A stretch of DNA of 36,374 nt from Bradyrhizobium elkanii WSM2783 (lineage in GTDB: Bacteria; Pseudomonadota; Alphaproteobacteria; Rhizobiales; Xanthobacteraceae). The translations under genes were made by a program, and so were the position numbers. Location of the stretch: positions 1-36,374 of the forward strand of contig NZ_AXAP01000084.1 of the NCBI RefSeq assembly GCF_000472865.1. The letters run 5' to 3'. The notes beneath the pieces are model-generated. The model did no database searches, was not told the DNA's origin, and saw nothing but the letters and a program-made list of their open reading frames with translations. How positions within the stretch are numbered: the stretch's first letter is position 1; the number at the start of each line of letters is the position of its first letter. Of this stretch, positions 17,013-25,281 are shown piece after piece.

Positions 17013-17130
17013 TGCGCGTGGCGCCTCAGCGGCGCAGTGCAATAGGCGGAGCGCGCTTCGCCACGTCGGGTGGCGGACTATGCGGTCAAGCTGGATTCAT
17101 TGGGCGGCGAGCGATTCAAACATCTCGCGG

Positions 17131-17682
17131 TCAGGGGGATGTGTTTGAACGGCCATATGCCGCTTTCGGCCTATTCCGTCCCGATCTGGCCTGGACCGTT
17201 TTGCTCGATTGAGCCTTCACCGAAGTCTCTTTCTCGCCGCGCTCGCCCAAACCGCACGAGAGAAGCTGATCCATGAGTTTGTGCATGGCAAGGACGTTGG
17301 AAGCACCGAACTCAGTCTTGAATTCAGCTTGCGCACGTTCCCATCCCGGCCGCGCCAATTTAAACCGCTCCAAACCAGCCTCAGTTATGGAGATGAGGCG
17401 AACCCGCCGATCCTTCGGACCGATCTCGATCTTGATCAGGCCGTCACGTTCAAGCGGGCGAAGGTTATGACCGATCGTGGCGCGGTCCATGGTCAACATC
17501 TCTGCCAACTCAAGCATCGACTTCGGTCCGCGTTGCTTCAGATGACCCAGAATCGCGTATTGCGTGACACGTAACCCGGACGCCGCGATATGTGCATCGT
17601 AGAAACGGTTAACATGGCGAGCAGCGCGCCGCAGCTTTGTGCTGTTGCACAAATCAAGCACATCGACATCGCCAATCGCCAT
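17131..17682 (-). CDS. MarR family transcriptional regulator
   Basis: A 183-residue winged-helix regulator. The N-terminal dimerisation helices (LCNSTKLRRAARHVNRFYD) are followed by LRVTQYAILGHL, the recognition region LAEMLTMDRATIGHNLRPLERDGLIK and the wing GPKDRRVRLISITEAG. The usual fold ends near AMHKLMDQLL; a further 37 or so polar, low-complexity residues follow, and this tail may reflect loss of the original stop. The ATG at 17682 is chosen for AGGAG seven to ten bases ahead of it; the longer frame to 17748 runs through the promoter. It faces the NmrA-like gene across the pseudogene and may control it, although they are not directly divergent. Confidence 0.88.
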   Translation of the reverse strand: MAIGDVDVLDLCNSTKLRRAARHVNRFYDAHIAASGLRVTQYAILGHLKQRGPKSMLELAEMLTMDRATIGHNLRPLERDGLIKIEIGPKDRRVRLISITEAGLERFKLARPGWERAQAEFKTEFGASNVLAMHKLMDQLLSCGLGERGEKETSVKAQSSKTVQARSGRNRPKAAYGRSNTSP

Positions 17683-17715
17683 ATTTGCATCTCCTGTCCG
17701 CGACTGATGCAAGCC

Positions 17716-17744
17716 CAGATAGGCGGCTGGTGCAAGATGGTCAA
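17716..17744 (-). promoter_or_regulatory. Promoter of the MarR gene with two direct repeats
   Basis: On the minus strand TTGACC and TATCTG are separated by 17 bases. Two direct repeats, CTGATGCAA (17704-17712) and CTGGTGCAA (17727-17735), lie 23 bases apart across this promoter and may be binding sites for autoregulation or another regulator. Confidence 0.5.
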
Positions 17745-17829
17745 GCATGGGAGGAGGCTACCGACTTCGGCTCCATGTTCGCGCGAGCCTGGTGATTGCT
17801 GGCTGCGAAATTGAACAAGGAGATGTCGC

Positions 17830-19149
17830 TCACGCACGGCCGCCATTTCCCTTGGCGCGGCGCAGCAGCTCCACCACTTGCCGATCCGAGATCTGGTTGA
17901 AATCCCGGTAGTGCATGCCGACTGCAAAGAACGACTCGGGATTCATCAGGCAAATGACTTCGTCTGCTTCGGCGTTCAGGGCCTCGAGCGTATCGGGCGG
18001 AGCGACCGGCACCGCGAGCACAAGCCGGCGCGTACCCGCCCTGGAGAGTGCCTTGAGCACGGCCCGCATCGTTCCACCGGTCGCGATGCCGTCGTCGATC
18101 ACGATCACGGTGCGGCCTGTGATGTCGACGGGCGGCTCGCTGTCGCGATAGAGGCAGCGCCGCCGCTCGATCTCTAAGAGCTGGCGGGATGTCTCCGCCT
18201 TGAGATAGTCGGCGCCGGGCTCGATGGCGCGAACGATCTCGTCGTTCATCACCACCTGCGGCTTCGCGCCATCGACCACCGCGCCCAGCCCGAGCTCTTC
18301 GTGTCCGGGCGCGCCGATCTTGCGCACCAGCACGACATCGAGCGGCGCGTTCAGCGCCTGCGCGACCTCGAATGCGACCGGTACGCCACCGCGCGGCAGA
18401 GCCAGCACCACCGGGTTGTCGTTCTTGAACTTCAGAAGCGTCGGCACGAGCCGGCGTCCGGCCTCGCGCCGGTCGGCGAAGATGCGCTCGTCGCAGGTTC
18501 CTGTCAGCGGCGATGACAGGAAACGGCGGAACCAGCGTTTGGCGTGCTCGATGACCTCCTCAAGCGCGCCGGGTTCTTCAAACAAATGACCGGCTCGTGG
18601 CACGATGACCAAATCCTTCTCGCAGGAAAGCGCGGCGAAGGCCGCACGGTTGAGCGGAATGACCGGCAGGTCGGCGCCGCCCACGATCAACAGCGTCGGC
18701 GCGGTGACGGCGCGCAGCGCCTCGCCGGCGAGATCGGGCCGTCCGCCGCGCGAGACCACTGCGCCGACATTCTGCCCTTCGGCCGCGGCGACCAGTGCAG
18801 CCGCGGCCCCGGTGCTTGCGCCGAAATAGCCGACGGGCAGTGCCGCGAATTCGGGCCTGGCATGGACCCAGTCCACGGCTTCTGCGAGGCGTGACGCCAG
18901 CAGACCGATATCGAAAACGTTGCCGCGGTTGCGCTCTTCCTGCTCACTGAGGAGATCGAGCAGCAGGGTGGCAAAGCCCGCCTCGCGCAAGCCCGCCGCC
19001 ACCTGATTGTTGCGCGGGCTGTGGCGGCCGCTGCCGCTGCCATGCGCGAAGATCACGATGGCAGTCGCGTCCTCGGGTACGCCCAGTATGCCGGCGAGAT
19101 GATGCAGACCAATGTTGACGTCGCTGATCTGCGCTCGTCCGCCCGTCAT
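17830..19149 (-). CDS. Alpha/beta hydrolase fused to a phosphoribosyltransferase
   Basis: A 439-residue two-domain protein. Residues 1 to about 215 are a dienelactone-hydrolase-like alpha/beta hydrolase: VIFAHGSGSGRHSPRN (oxyanion region), nucleophile Ser 112 in FGASTGAA, Asp 160 in VGGAD and His 188 in PRAGHLF form a plausible triad. Residues about 221-439 are a type I phosphoribosyltransferase with LALPRGGVPVA (about 249-259), RKIGAPGHEELGLGAV and the PRPP-binding loop IDDGIATGGT (351-360). GAGGA lies six bases before the ATG. I have seen this fusion in other rhizobial and proteobacterial genomes, usually labelled only as a phosphoribosyltransferase, and know of no established function. Salvage or detoxification of a nucleoside-like compound is speculation. 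Confidence 0.87.
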   Translation of the reverse strand: MTGGRAQISDVNIGLHHLAGILGVPEDATAIVIFAHGSGSGRHSPRNNQVAAGLREAGFATLLLDLLSEQEERNRGNVFDIGLLASRLAEAVDWVHARPEFAALPVGYFGASTGAAAALVAAAEGQNVGAVVSRGGRPDLAGEALRAVTAPTLLIVGGADLPVIPLNRAAFAALSCEKDLVIVPRAGHLFEEPGALEEVIEHAKRWFRRFLSSPLTGTCDERIFADRREAGRRLVPTLLKFKNDNPVVLALPRGGVPVAFEVAQALNAPLDVVLVRKIGAPGHEELGLGAVVDGAKPQVVMNDEIVRAIEPGADYLKAETSRQLLEIERRRCLYRDSEPPVDITGRTVIVIDDGIATGGTMRAVLKALSRAGTRRLVLAVPVAPPDTLEALNAEADEVICLMNPESFFAVGMHYRDFNQISDRQVVELLRRAKGNGGRA

Positions 19150-19235
19150 GATCAGTCCTCGGCAGGAGAAAGGGCCGCGCTGGGTTCCCTCTAAAACTGT
19201 AACTCAGGCCGGTGGTGGATGTTCCTCCGCCGCGC

Positions 19236-20138
19236 TCACGTGATACCCTCGACAGCGCGCAGCGCGGGTACCACGAAGTCGATGAAGGCGCGCACTGCAG
19301 GTCTCAGGAAGCGCGACGTCGGATAAGCCACGTAGAGTTCGCTCGCTCGAATCTCGTGCTGCGGCAGCACCTGCACCAGACGTCGCGCACGCAGTTCTTC
19401 CGTCACCAATGGAAGCTGTACCGGACCCAGGCCGCGGCCCGCCAGCAAGGCCGCAATAAGGACCCGCGCGTTGTTGGTCTTCAGCACAGGCCGGACTGGC
19501 ACTTCGATGGTTCTGGGGCCGCTCAAGAGCGTCAGTGTTCCTCGACGAGACAGCACCGCGTCAGTGACGACGAGCGCGTGGTCCGTCAGTGCCTGCCAGC
19601 GCCGGACCGGACCATGCTCTGCCAGGTACTCAGGTGTCGCAACCAGGATACGCTTGATGATGCCGACCTTGCGCAGGACGGTACTTTGGTCCGTCGGGCG
19701 TCCCATGCGAACCGCCAGGTCGATGTCTTCATGCACGAGGTCCGCCGCCCTGTTCTCCAGCGTGAGGTCGACCGATACGGTCGGGTGCTGCTTTTGGAAG
19801 TCCATGACGATGCGGTGCAGATGGCTTTCACCAAGGCAGACGGGGCCGTGAATGCGCAGCTTGCCACCGACTTCGCCCATATCACGGCGCACCATCTCTA
19901 CCGCTGCATCGATGGCCGCCAGGGAGGTCCCGCCTGCTTCGTAGAGCATCAGGCCTTGCGGGGTTGGGCGCACCGCGCGCGCGGTCCGCTCGAGCAGGCG
20001 CGCACCGGTATACTGCTCGAGGTTGCGCAACAGCTTGCTCACCGCGGGCTGTGAGACGCCCAGGTCACGGGCAGCGGCGGTGATGGAGCCGCGCTCGACA
20101 GTGCGCACGAAAGCACGAAGGGCGGCGCTCAGATCCAT
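19236..20138 (-). CDS. LysR family transcriptional regulator
   Basis: A 300-residue regulator. The N-terminal winged helix reads LRAFVRTVERGSITAAARDLGVSQPAVSKLLRNLE, and the periplasmic-binding-like effector domain follows with LRIHGPVCLGESHL and DIDLAVRMG. The RRDMGEV linker and RMGRPTD segment place it with CrgA/DmlR-like members that often control a neighbouring reductase or hydrolase. It is divergent from the Tat-exported hydrolase, with a canonical T-N11-A box starting two bases before its own ATG. Autorepression and activation of the hydrolase is the usual arrangement and is inferred here. Confidence 0.92.
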   Translation of the reverse strand: MDLSAALRAFVRTVERGSITAAARDLGVSQPAVSKLLRNLEQYTGARLLERTARAVRPTPQGLMLYEAGGTSLAAIDAAVEMVRRDMGEVGGKLRIHGPVCLGESHLHRIVMDFQKQHPTVSVDLTLENRAADLVHEDIDLAVRMGRPTDQSTVLRKVGIIKRILVATPEYLAEHGPVRRWQALTDHALVVTDAVLSRRGTLTLLSGPRTIEVPVRPVLKTNNARVLIAALLAGRGLGPVQLPLVTEELRARRLVQVLPQHEIRASELYVAYPTSRFLRPAVRAFIDFVVPALRAVEGIT

Positions 20139-20139
20139 T

Positions 20140-20156
20140 CATAACACCTGGTTATG
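20140..20156. promoter_or_regulatory. LysR-type binding box (T-N11-A)
   Basis: CATAAC, five bases, GTTATG form a perfect dyad containing T(20142)-N11-A(20154). It abuts the LysR start codon, so bound regulator would block its own translation start region or promoter. Confidence 0.65.
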
Positions 20157-20240
20157 CAGATCATTCGCTCATAGCGGATAGACGCGGTGCGGTCCATGAT
20201 GAACATTCCGTGCAAGAACTCGGCCAAGATGAGGTGCACG

Positions 20241-21206
20241 ATGGAATTCGACCGGCGATCACTGTTGTTCGGAGGATCACAGATATTGCTCGCGGGCGCG
20301 GCTGCGACAGCGGCCGGACTTCAGTCCGTCTCTGCTCAAGAGAAGCCCGATAGCGCGGAGCCCACTAAGATACCGACCGGGATGTCTAGTCGTTTCGTCG
20401 ATGTGAATGGCATCCGCATGCACTACGTTGCCATGGGATCCGGCCCTGTCGTCGTTCTGCTGCACGGGTGGCCCGAGACGTGGTTTGCCTGGCGCGGCAT
20501 CATGCCGCGACTGGCCAGGAAGTTCACTGTGGTTGCGGCTGACCTGCGTGGGTGCGGGCTATCGGAGCGCACCGAGGCTGGATACGACAAGCAGACGATT
20601 GCCGGGGACATACGCGCATTGATCGCCCACCTGGGACCCGGTCCAGCCCACGTGGTCGGCCACGATATGGGCGGCAAGGCGGCCTATGTCCTCGCCCACC
20701 TTTACCCGCAAGCCGTTTCCAAGCTGGTGCTCGTCGACTGCCTGCTTCCGGGAACCGAGAATTTGGACGCCTTGCGCGGCGGAGCCTGGCACTATGGATT
20801 TCACGTCGCGCCGGAGTTTCCGGAGATGCTGACCAGGGGGCGAGAGCGCGACTACATCCGCGCGCAGATTCGGGCCTGGTCGCACGACAAAATGGCCATT
20901 TCCGAGGATGCCATTTCAGAGTTCGCCTATCATTACGCCCGCCCTGGCGGAATGACGGCCGGGTTCAACTACTATCGAGCGCTGCGCCAGGATGCGAAGC
21001 TCGCCGAGACGCTGCGCGGACGCAAACTGATGCCACTTGTGATGACCATCACCGGGCGTCATAGCGCTGGCGACAAGCTCGCCGAATCCTTGCGCGATCA
21101 GGCCGCCGATCTCACGAGTGTCGTCGCGGAGGATAGCGGTCATTTCGTTGCCGAGGAGGTTCCGGATTTCTTCTGCGAGAAACTGGAGACATTCCTGGTG
21201 GGTTGA
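20241..21206 (+). CDS. Tat-exported alpha/beta hydrolase, epoxide hydrolase/dehalogenase-like
   Basis: A 321-residue enzyme. It opens MEFDRRSLLFGG and a hydrophobic stretch ending SVSAQ, a twin-arginine (Tat) signal with likely cleavage near residue 32. The mature part has HGWPETWFAWR (about 75-85, oxyanion hole), the nucleophile elbow GHDMGG with Asp 142 in place of serine, and a C-terminal His 301 in EDSGHFVAEE. An aspartate nucleophile points to epoxide hydrolase or haloalkane/haloacetate dehalogenase chemistry rather than an esterase. The ATG at 20241 is preferred because GAGG lies six bases ahead. It is divergent from the LysR regulator and converges on AMP nucleosidase. The natural substrate is unknown. 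Confidence 0.87.
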   Translation: MEFDRRSLLFGGSQILLAGAAATAAGLQSVSAQEKPDSAEPTKIPTGMSSRFVDVNGIRMHYVAMGSGPVVVLLHGWPETWFAWRGIMPRLARKFTVVAADLRGCGLSERTEAGYDKQTIAGDIRALIAHLGPGPAHVVGHDMGGKAAYVLAHLYPQAVSKLVLVDCLLPGTENLDALRGGAWHYGFHVAPEFPEMLTRGRERDYIRAQIRAWSHDKMAISEDAISEFAYHYARPGGMTAGFNYYRALRQDAKLAETLRGRKLMPLVMTITGRHSAGDKLAESLRDQAADLTSVVAEDSGHFVAEEVPDFFCEKLETFLVG

Positions 21207-21245
21207 AGCTTGCTGGCGTGGACAAGCGGCGCGAGATCTGACGCG

Positions 21246-22742
21246 TTACTGAAACGCGACCTCGGCGAAGCTCCGGAGCTTGCGCGAATGCAGGCGCTCC
21301 AATTGTTGCTCCCGCAGTCGTTCGAGCGCCTTAAGGCCGATCTCGAGATGCTGGCCGACGCGCTGCCGATAGAACTCGCTCGCCATGCCCGCGAGTTTGA
21401 TCTCGCCATGGAGAGGCTTGTCCGAGACGCACAGCAGCGTGCCGTAGGGAACGCGGAAACGAAAGCCGTTGGCGGCGATCGCCGCCGATTCCATGTCGAG
21501 GGCGATCGCACGCGATTGCGACAGGCGCCGAATGACCGAGCGATCGCCGATCTCCCAGTTGCGATTGTCCACGCTTGCGACTGTTCCCGTGCGCATCAAC
21601 CGTTTCAGCTCGAAGCCTTCGAGCCCGGTCACTTCACCCACGGCTTCCTCGAGCGCGACCTGCATCTCGGCCAGCGCCGGTATCGGCACCCAGAGCGGCA
21701 GCTCATCGTCGAGCACATGATCCTCGCGCACATAGCCATGCGCGAGCACGTAGTCGCCGAGCCGCTGTGTATTCCTGAGACCAGCGCAGTGTCCAAGCAT
21801 CAACCAGGCGTGCGGCCGTAGCACCGCGACATGATCGGTGATGTTGCGTGCATTGGACGGACCGGTGCCGATGTTGATCAGGGTAATGCCCCGATAGCCG
21901 GCCTCGACCGAGTGAAAGGCCGGCATCTGCGGCATGCGTTGCGGCGCGATCCCGGTCGTGCCGCCGCCAAGGCGCGCGTTGCGCGTGATCACGTTCCCCG
22001 GGCCGACGAAGGCGTCGGGGCCGATCGCGCCCGCAGCCAGACGCTTCTGGCTCAACTCGGCGAACGCATCGATGTAGAACTGGTAGTTGGTGAAGATCAC
22101 GAAGTTCTGGAAGTGCTCCGGATCCGTGCCGGTGTAATGATAAAGCCGGCGCAACGAATAATCGACACGTGCCGCGCGGAACAGGGCCAGCGGCTCGGGA
22201 GCGCCAGGCGCGAGCTCGAGCGTGCCATTGGCGATGGCATCGTCCATGGTGGCCAGGTCAGGCACATCGAAGAGATCGCGCAGCGATCGCATTACGTTCG
22301 ATTTGTCGCCGGGCGTGAGTGCAGCTTCGATGTTGATGTCGCGACGATAGGCGAAATGAATCGGGATCGGCTCGTTCGACTCGCCGATTTCCACCGGTAC
22401 GCCATGGTTGTCGATCAATCGCCCGATCTGCTCGGTGAGGTAGGTGCGGAACAGGTCCGGTCTCGTCACCGTGGTTTCATATACCCCCGGCCTTGCGACG
22501 AAGCCGTAAGCGAGGCGCGAATCGACCCGCACATAGGTCGAGGTTGCAATGCGCACGAACGGATAGTTGGCGCGCACGCGCGCCGTGAGCGGCGCGCCAT
22601 TGGCGTAGGCCTCGAAGTGTTTCCGCAGGAAGGCGGTATTACGTTCGTAAATCTCTTCCAGGCGGGCAACCGCTGCAGCGGCGTCCGTGAACCCTTCGGT
22701 TGTAATCCGCGGCGGGGTCAGCATGGTGAGGGCGGAGCACAT
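21246..22742 (-). CDS. amn: AMP nucleosidase
   Basis: A 498-residue enzyme that hydrolyses AMP to adenine and ribose 5-phosphate, adjusting adenylate pools and purine salvage. The N-terminal AMP-nucleosidase domain contains RVRANYPFVRIATSTYV, HFAYRRDINIEAAL and DYSLRRLYHYTGTDPEHFQ. The C-terminal nucleoside-phosphorylase-like domain has LINIGTGPSNARNITDHVAVLRP, WLMLGHCAGLRN and the purine-site region AIALDMESAAIAANGFRFRVPYGTLLCVSDKP. Length and order match the proteobacterial family in full. The ATG at 22742 has no clear ribosome site; an ATG six codons later is possible. It stands as a single gene. Confidence 0.94.
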   Translation of the reverse strand: MCSALTMLTPPRITTEGFTDAAAAVARLEEIYERNTAFLRKHFEAYANGAPLTARVRANYPFVRIATSTYVRVDSRLAYGFVARPGVYETTVTRPDLFRTYLTEQIGRLIDNHGVPVEIGESNEPIPIHFAYRRDINIEAALTPGDKSNVMRSLRDLFDVPDLATMDDAIANGTLELAPGAPEPLALFRAARVDYSLRRLYHYTGTDPEHFQNFVIFTNYQFYIDAFAELSQKRLAAGAIGPDAFVGPGNVITRNARLGGGTTGIAPQRMPQMPAFHSVEAGYRGITLINIGTGPSNARNITDHVAVLRPHAWLMLGHCAGLRNTQRLGDYVLAHGYVREDHVLDDELPLWVPIPALAEMQVALEEAVGEVTGLEGFELKRLMRTGTVASVDNRNWEIGDRSVIRRLSQSRAIALDMESAAIAANGFRFRVPYGTLLCVSDKPLHGEIKLAGMASEFYRQRVGQHLEIGLKALERLREQQLERLHSRKLRSFAEVAFQ

Positions 22743-23080
22743 TGTCGTTACTATGGCAGATTCTCAGGAGCAAGAAAGGGGGATCGCTGGCGCGAGTTGC
22801 CCAAGCGCGTCGGCAGCCTGGCGGCACGGCTTGCGCTGCGATCGCAAAGGTCACGCGCTATTGAGCGTCTTGCCGGCCTGTTCCGCCAATTGCTTACAAT
22901 CGAAACCGTTTTCGCCGGCATCTGAAACAGTGCGGTAGCACCCCCCGCAAGGTCGACCGGACGACGTTGCAGGCGATGGCGATCGAGGGCGACAAGGTGG
23001 TTCGCTCCCGGGTAGACGAACAAGCATCGCGTCGCGCGAGCTAGGCTGTTCGCGCATTCCGGGATAACGACAAGGTCATC
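22743..23080. other. Intergenic region with no recognisable gene
   Basis: Several short overlapping frames exist on the minus strand, one reading VYPGANHLVALDR, but none has a good start or family match. No clear promoter is seen other than whatever serves the AMP nucleosidase gene. Confidence 0.4.
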
Positions 23081-23106
23081 GGCGGGTTAGCTAAGGCTAG
23101 CCCGCC
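23081..23106 (-). terminator. Hairpin downstream of the M56/BlaI pair
   Basis: An 11-base stem (23081-23091 with 23096-23106, GGCGGG...CCCGCC, one G-U pair) with a four-base loop lies about 29 bases past the M56 peptidase stop. It has no T-run, so factor-independent termination is only probable. Confidence 0.55.
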
Positions 23107-23134
23107 AATGCCATTTGTGTGGTGGACTACGTCG

Positions 23135-24769
23135 CTATGGTCCGCCCTGGACCAGGAGTCCCGCGATCTTTCCGTCCGGCGCCAGCGTAATCCTCCAGAT
23201 CGATAGGCCATTGTCATATTTGGCCTCGTACACATCCCAGCCGCCGCTACCCACGCCCCTGAAGGAGATCGATTGCAATTGTCCCGATTGTTCCAGGCCG
23301 CGCTGGAGCCCAGGCAATTGCTGACGGGTAGCGACTGCCAATTCCGGCGTCATCGCGTCGTAGTTCGGCTGCCCGGCCCGAATAGCTTCGATCGTGCGAC
23401 GTAACGCCGCCTCGCTGCCCGGTTGGGCGGTGCCGTCCTTTATTCGCTTCGCAAGCTGCTCCGCCACTCTGTCGGCTTCGGCCTTGTCCACCCGTTTTGC
23501 CATTTGCTCGTGACCGTTCTGATGGAGCACCAGCGCTGCAGCCTTCCGTTGCGGATCGGTGACGAAGGAAATCTGCGCATGGACGATCTTGGCGAAGAAT
23601 TTGGTGGGGCTCTCGGGATAGAATTGCACCGGCTGTTGGCCTGTGAGCTGCACGAAGAGCTGATCCCCTTGCCGCGTGACCGTGAAGATCAACGCCGCCC
23701 GCTGATAATAGCCAACGTAATTATCGAGTATCTTTGCGTCGATCGGAACCTCGGTGCGCGGCTGCGCTTGCTCCAACCTGCGCTCGGCGATCGTGTCGGG
23801 ATCTGATGTCATCGCACTATTATCCGCTGTTGGAGGGGAGGGAGCCTGCGCCACCACGCCCGACGAGATTGCTGCCAGCGGCAGAACGCAGGCGATGATC
23901 GCCGCGCGCGCCTTCCAGTCGATCTTTCTCGGCAGACGCGTTTCCGCCAGGAGCTGTTCAACCCGCCGCGCGACGGTCTCCGCTCTCGCCATCGCCAGGC
24001 TGGTTGAGCCGCTCGGTCCATGTCCCAGCCTGACCAGAAGCTCGGCATAACGGATGCGATCTTCGATGTCCGCGATCGCCGCGGCGTCGCTTCTGACCTC
24101 CGCCAGATAGATGATCCGGCTGCTGAGCCACCAGGCCAGCGGATTGAACCAGAACACGGCCTTGTTGATCGCCGCCAGCAACACAAAATAGAAATCGCGT
24201 TGGCGCACATGCGATTCCTCGTGGACCATGATCGCGCGCCGGTCCAGGACATCCCAGGTGCCGTAATGCTCGGGCAGGAGGATGGTCGAGCCGAACGTTC
24301 CGGGCGCCTTGATCGCAGGGCTCGAGCGCACGTCCTTGCCTGCGGTCCAATCCTCATAAACCGGATCAGCCGATATCTGCAGCCGCCAACCGAGCGCGGT
24401 GCCAACCGCCAGTCGTAGCAGAAGCCAGCCAGCAACCAACAGATAGATCGAGGCGGCAAGCAAACGCCAGTCGAAGTGCGGCGATATCGCGCCATGCTGC
24501 CCGGCGGAAGCGGGAGCAAGATCGGAAGCGAGGGAAGAGATCGACATATCTCCCGTCAGGACAAGGAGAGCCGGTGGGATGTCAGCCCCGAGGGTGAACA
24601 TTGGCCGGCCGACCATGAGAGGTGACGCAAGAGAGGCGATCAGCACCAGCCGCCATGTCGACATCAGGATATGCGGATTAAAGATGCGCAGCGCCTTCAG
24701 TCCGATCCAGATCGCCAGGATCAGCACGGACGAGCGGATCGCGGCTTCAATGACGATTGCCAACATCAC
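23135..24769 (-). CDS. M56 family (BlaR1/MecR1-like) membrane metallopeptidase
   Basis: A 544-residue membrane protein. Hydrophobic segments near residues 5-24, 38-56 and 105-122 precede the zinc site HEESH (183-187), followed by FNPLAWWLSSRIIYLAEVRSD, whose Glu 224 and Asp 228 are the family's downstream acidic residues. A further membrane helix lies near 288-306. Unlike BlaR1, the C-terminal 230 residues are not a penicillin-binding domain: they show VPIDAKILDNYVGYYQ...IFTVTRQGDQLFVQLTGQ, a pattern of unclassified periplasmic domains (DUF3471-like), and a second repeat-like end YEAKYDNGLSIW. The GTG start overlaps the BlaI-like stop as GTGA. It likely senses an envelope signal other than beta-lactam and cleaves or inactivates the partner repressor. 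Confidence 0.88.
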   Translation of the reverse strand: MMLAIVIEAAIRSSVLILAIWIGLKALRIFNPHILMSTWRLVLIASLASPLMVGRPMFTLGADIPPALLVLTGDMSISSLASDLAPASAGQHGAISPHFDWRLLAASIYLLVAGWLLLRLAVGTALGWRLQISADPVYEDWTAGKDVRSSPAIKAPGTFGSTILLPEHYGTWDVLDRRAIMVHEESHVRQRDFYFVLLAAINKAVFWFNPLAWWLSSRIIYLAEVRSDAAAIADIEDRIRYAELLVRLGHGPSGSTSLAMARAETVARRVEQLLAETRLPRKIDWKARAAIIACVLPLAAISSGVVAQAPSPPTADNSAMTSDPDTIAERRLEQAQPRTEVPIDAKILDNYVGYYQRAALIFTVTRQGDQLFVQLTGQQPVQFYPESPTKFFAKIVHAQISFVTDPQRKAAALVLHQNGHEQMAKRVDKAEADRVAEQLAKRIKDGTAQPGSEAALRRTIEAIRAGQPNYDAMTPELAVATRQQLPGLQRGLEQSGQLQSISFRGVGSGGWDVYEAKYDNGLSIWRITLAPDGKIAGLLVQGGP

Positions 24770-25146
24770 TTCCTCTCGCTTTTTGCCTGTCCAATCTTCT
24801 TCGATAGTTGCTCGAGCTGCTTCTTGTTCAGCATCTTGGCGTCGACGATGCCAACGAGCACATCTTCGATCGAGCCGTTGCAGAACCAGTCGGCGATGCG
24901 CCGGACCGCCTTCGCCGCCACCTTCCGACGGTCCTCAACGGGACGAAACAGAAATGTTCGCCCCTCGACGTCGTGCGTGACGAAGCCCTTTTCCTCGAGC
25001 CTGCGCAGCACCGTGCGGACGGTCGATTCCTTTAGAGGTCGATCCAGTCGCTCCCGTACCGATTCCGCGGTGATAGGCGCATGCGCCCAGACGAGCTGCA
25101 TCACCTCTCGTTCGAGTTCGCCGAGTTCCGGCAGATCATCATCCAT
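24766..25146 (-). CDS. BlaI/MecI/CopY family repressor
   Basis: A 126-residue winged-helix repressor: LGELEREVMQLVWAHAPITAESV, then LKESTVRTVLRRLEEKGFVTHDVEGRTFLFRPV, and a C-terminal dimerisation helix containing the site usually cut by the partner peptidase. The ATG at 25146 matches the family N terminus; the frame extending to 25215 includes the operator and is excluded. It is immediately followed by, and overlaps, the M56 peptidase, the standard two-gene signalling pair. It is divergent from the thioesterase gene, which starts 136 bases away and might share its control. Confidence 0.92.
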   Translation of the reverse strand: MDDDLPELGELEREVMQLVWAHAPITAESVRERLDRPLKESTVRTVLRRLEEKGFVTHDVEGRTFLFRPVEDRRKVAAKAVRRIADWFCNGSIEDVLVGIVDAKMLNKKQLEQLSKKIGQAKSERK

Positions 25147-25160
25147 TGTATTGTGACCAG

Positions 25161-25180
25161 TGATAACGTTACAGTGTGTA
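25161..25180. promoter_or_regulatory. BlaI/MecI-type operator upstream of the repressor gene
   Basis: TACA, three bases, TGTA (25170-25180) matches the TACA/TGTA operator core known for this family. It overlaps a second dyad, TGATAACGTTACA (25161-25173), that is symmetric except for one pair. The site lies 15-35 bases before the BlaI-like start, suiting autorepression. Confidence 0.6.
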
Positions 25181-25281
25181 GCATATAGGCGGCGGACGGT
25201 CAACGATCGCGCCACGGGCAGCTCACATCCGTCGCGATCGTGATATCAGGGGATGGACGATACTTCGTGGATGGAGAAAGC

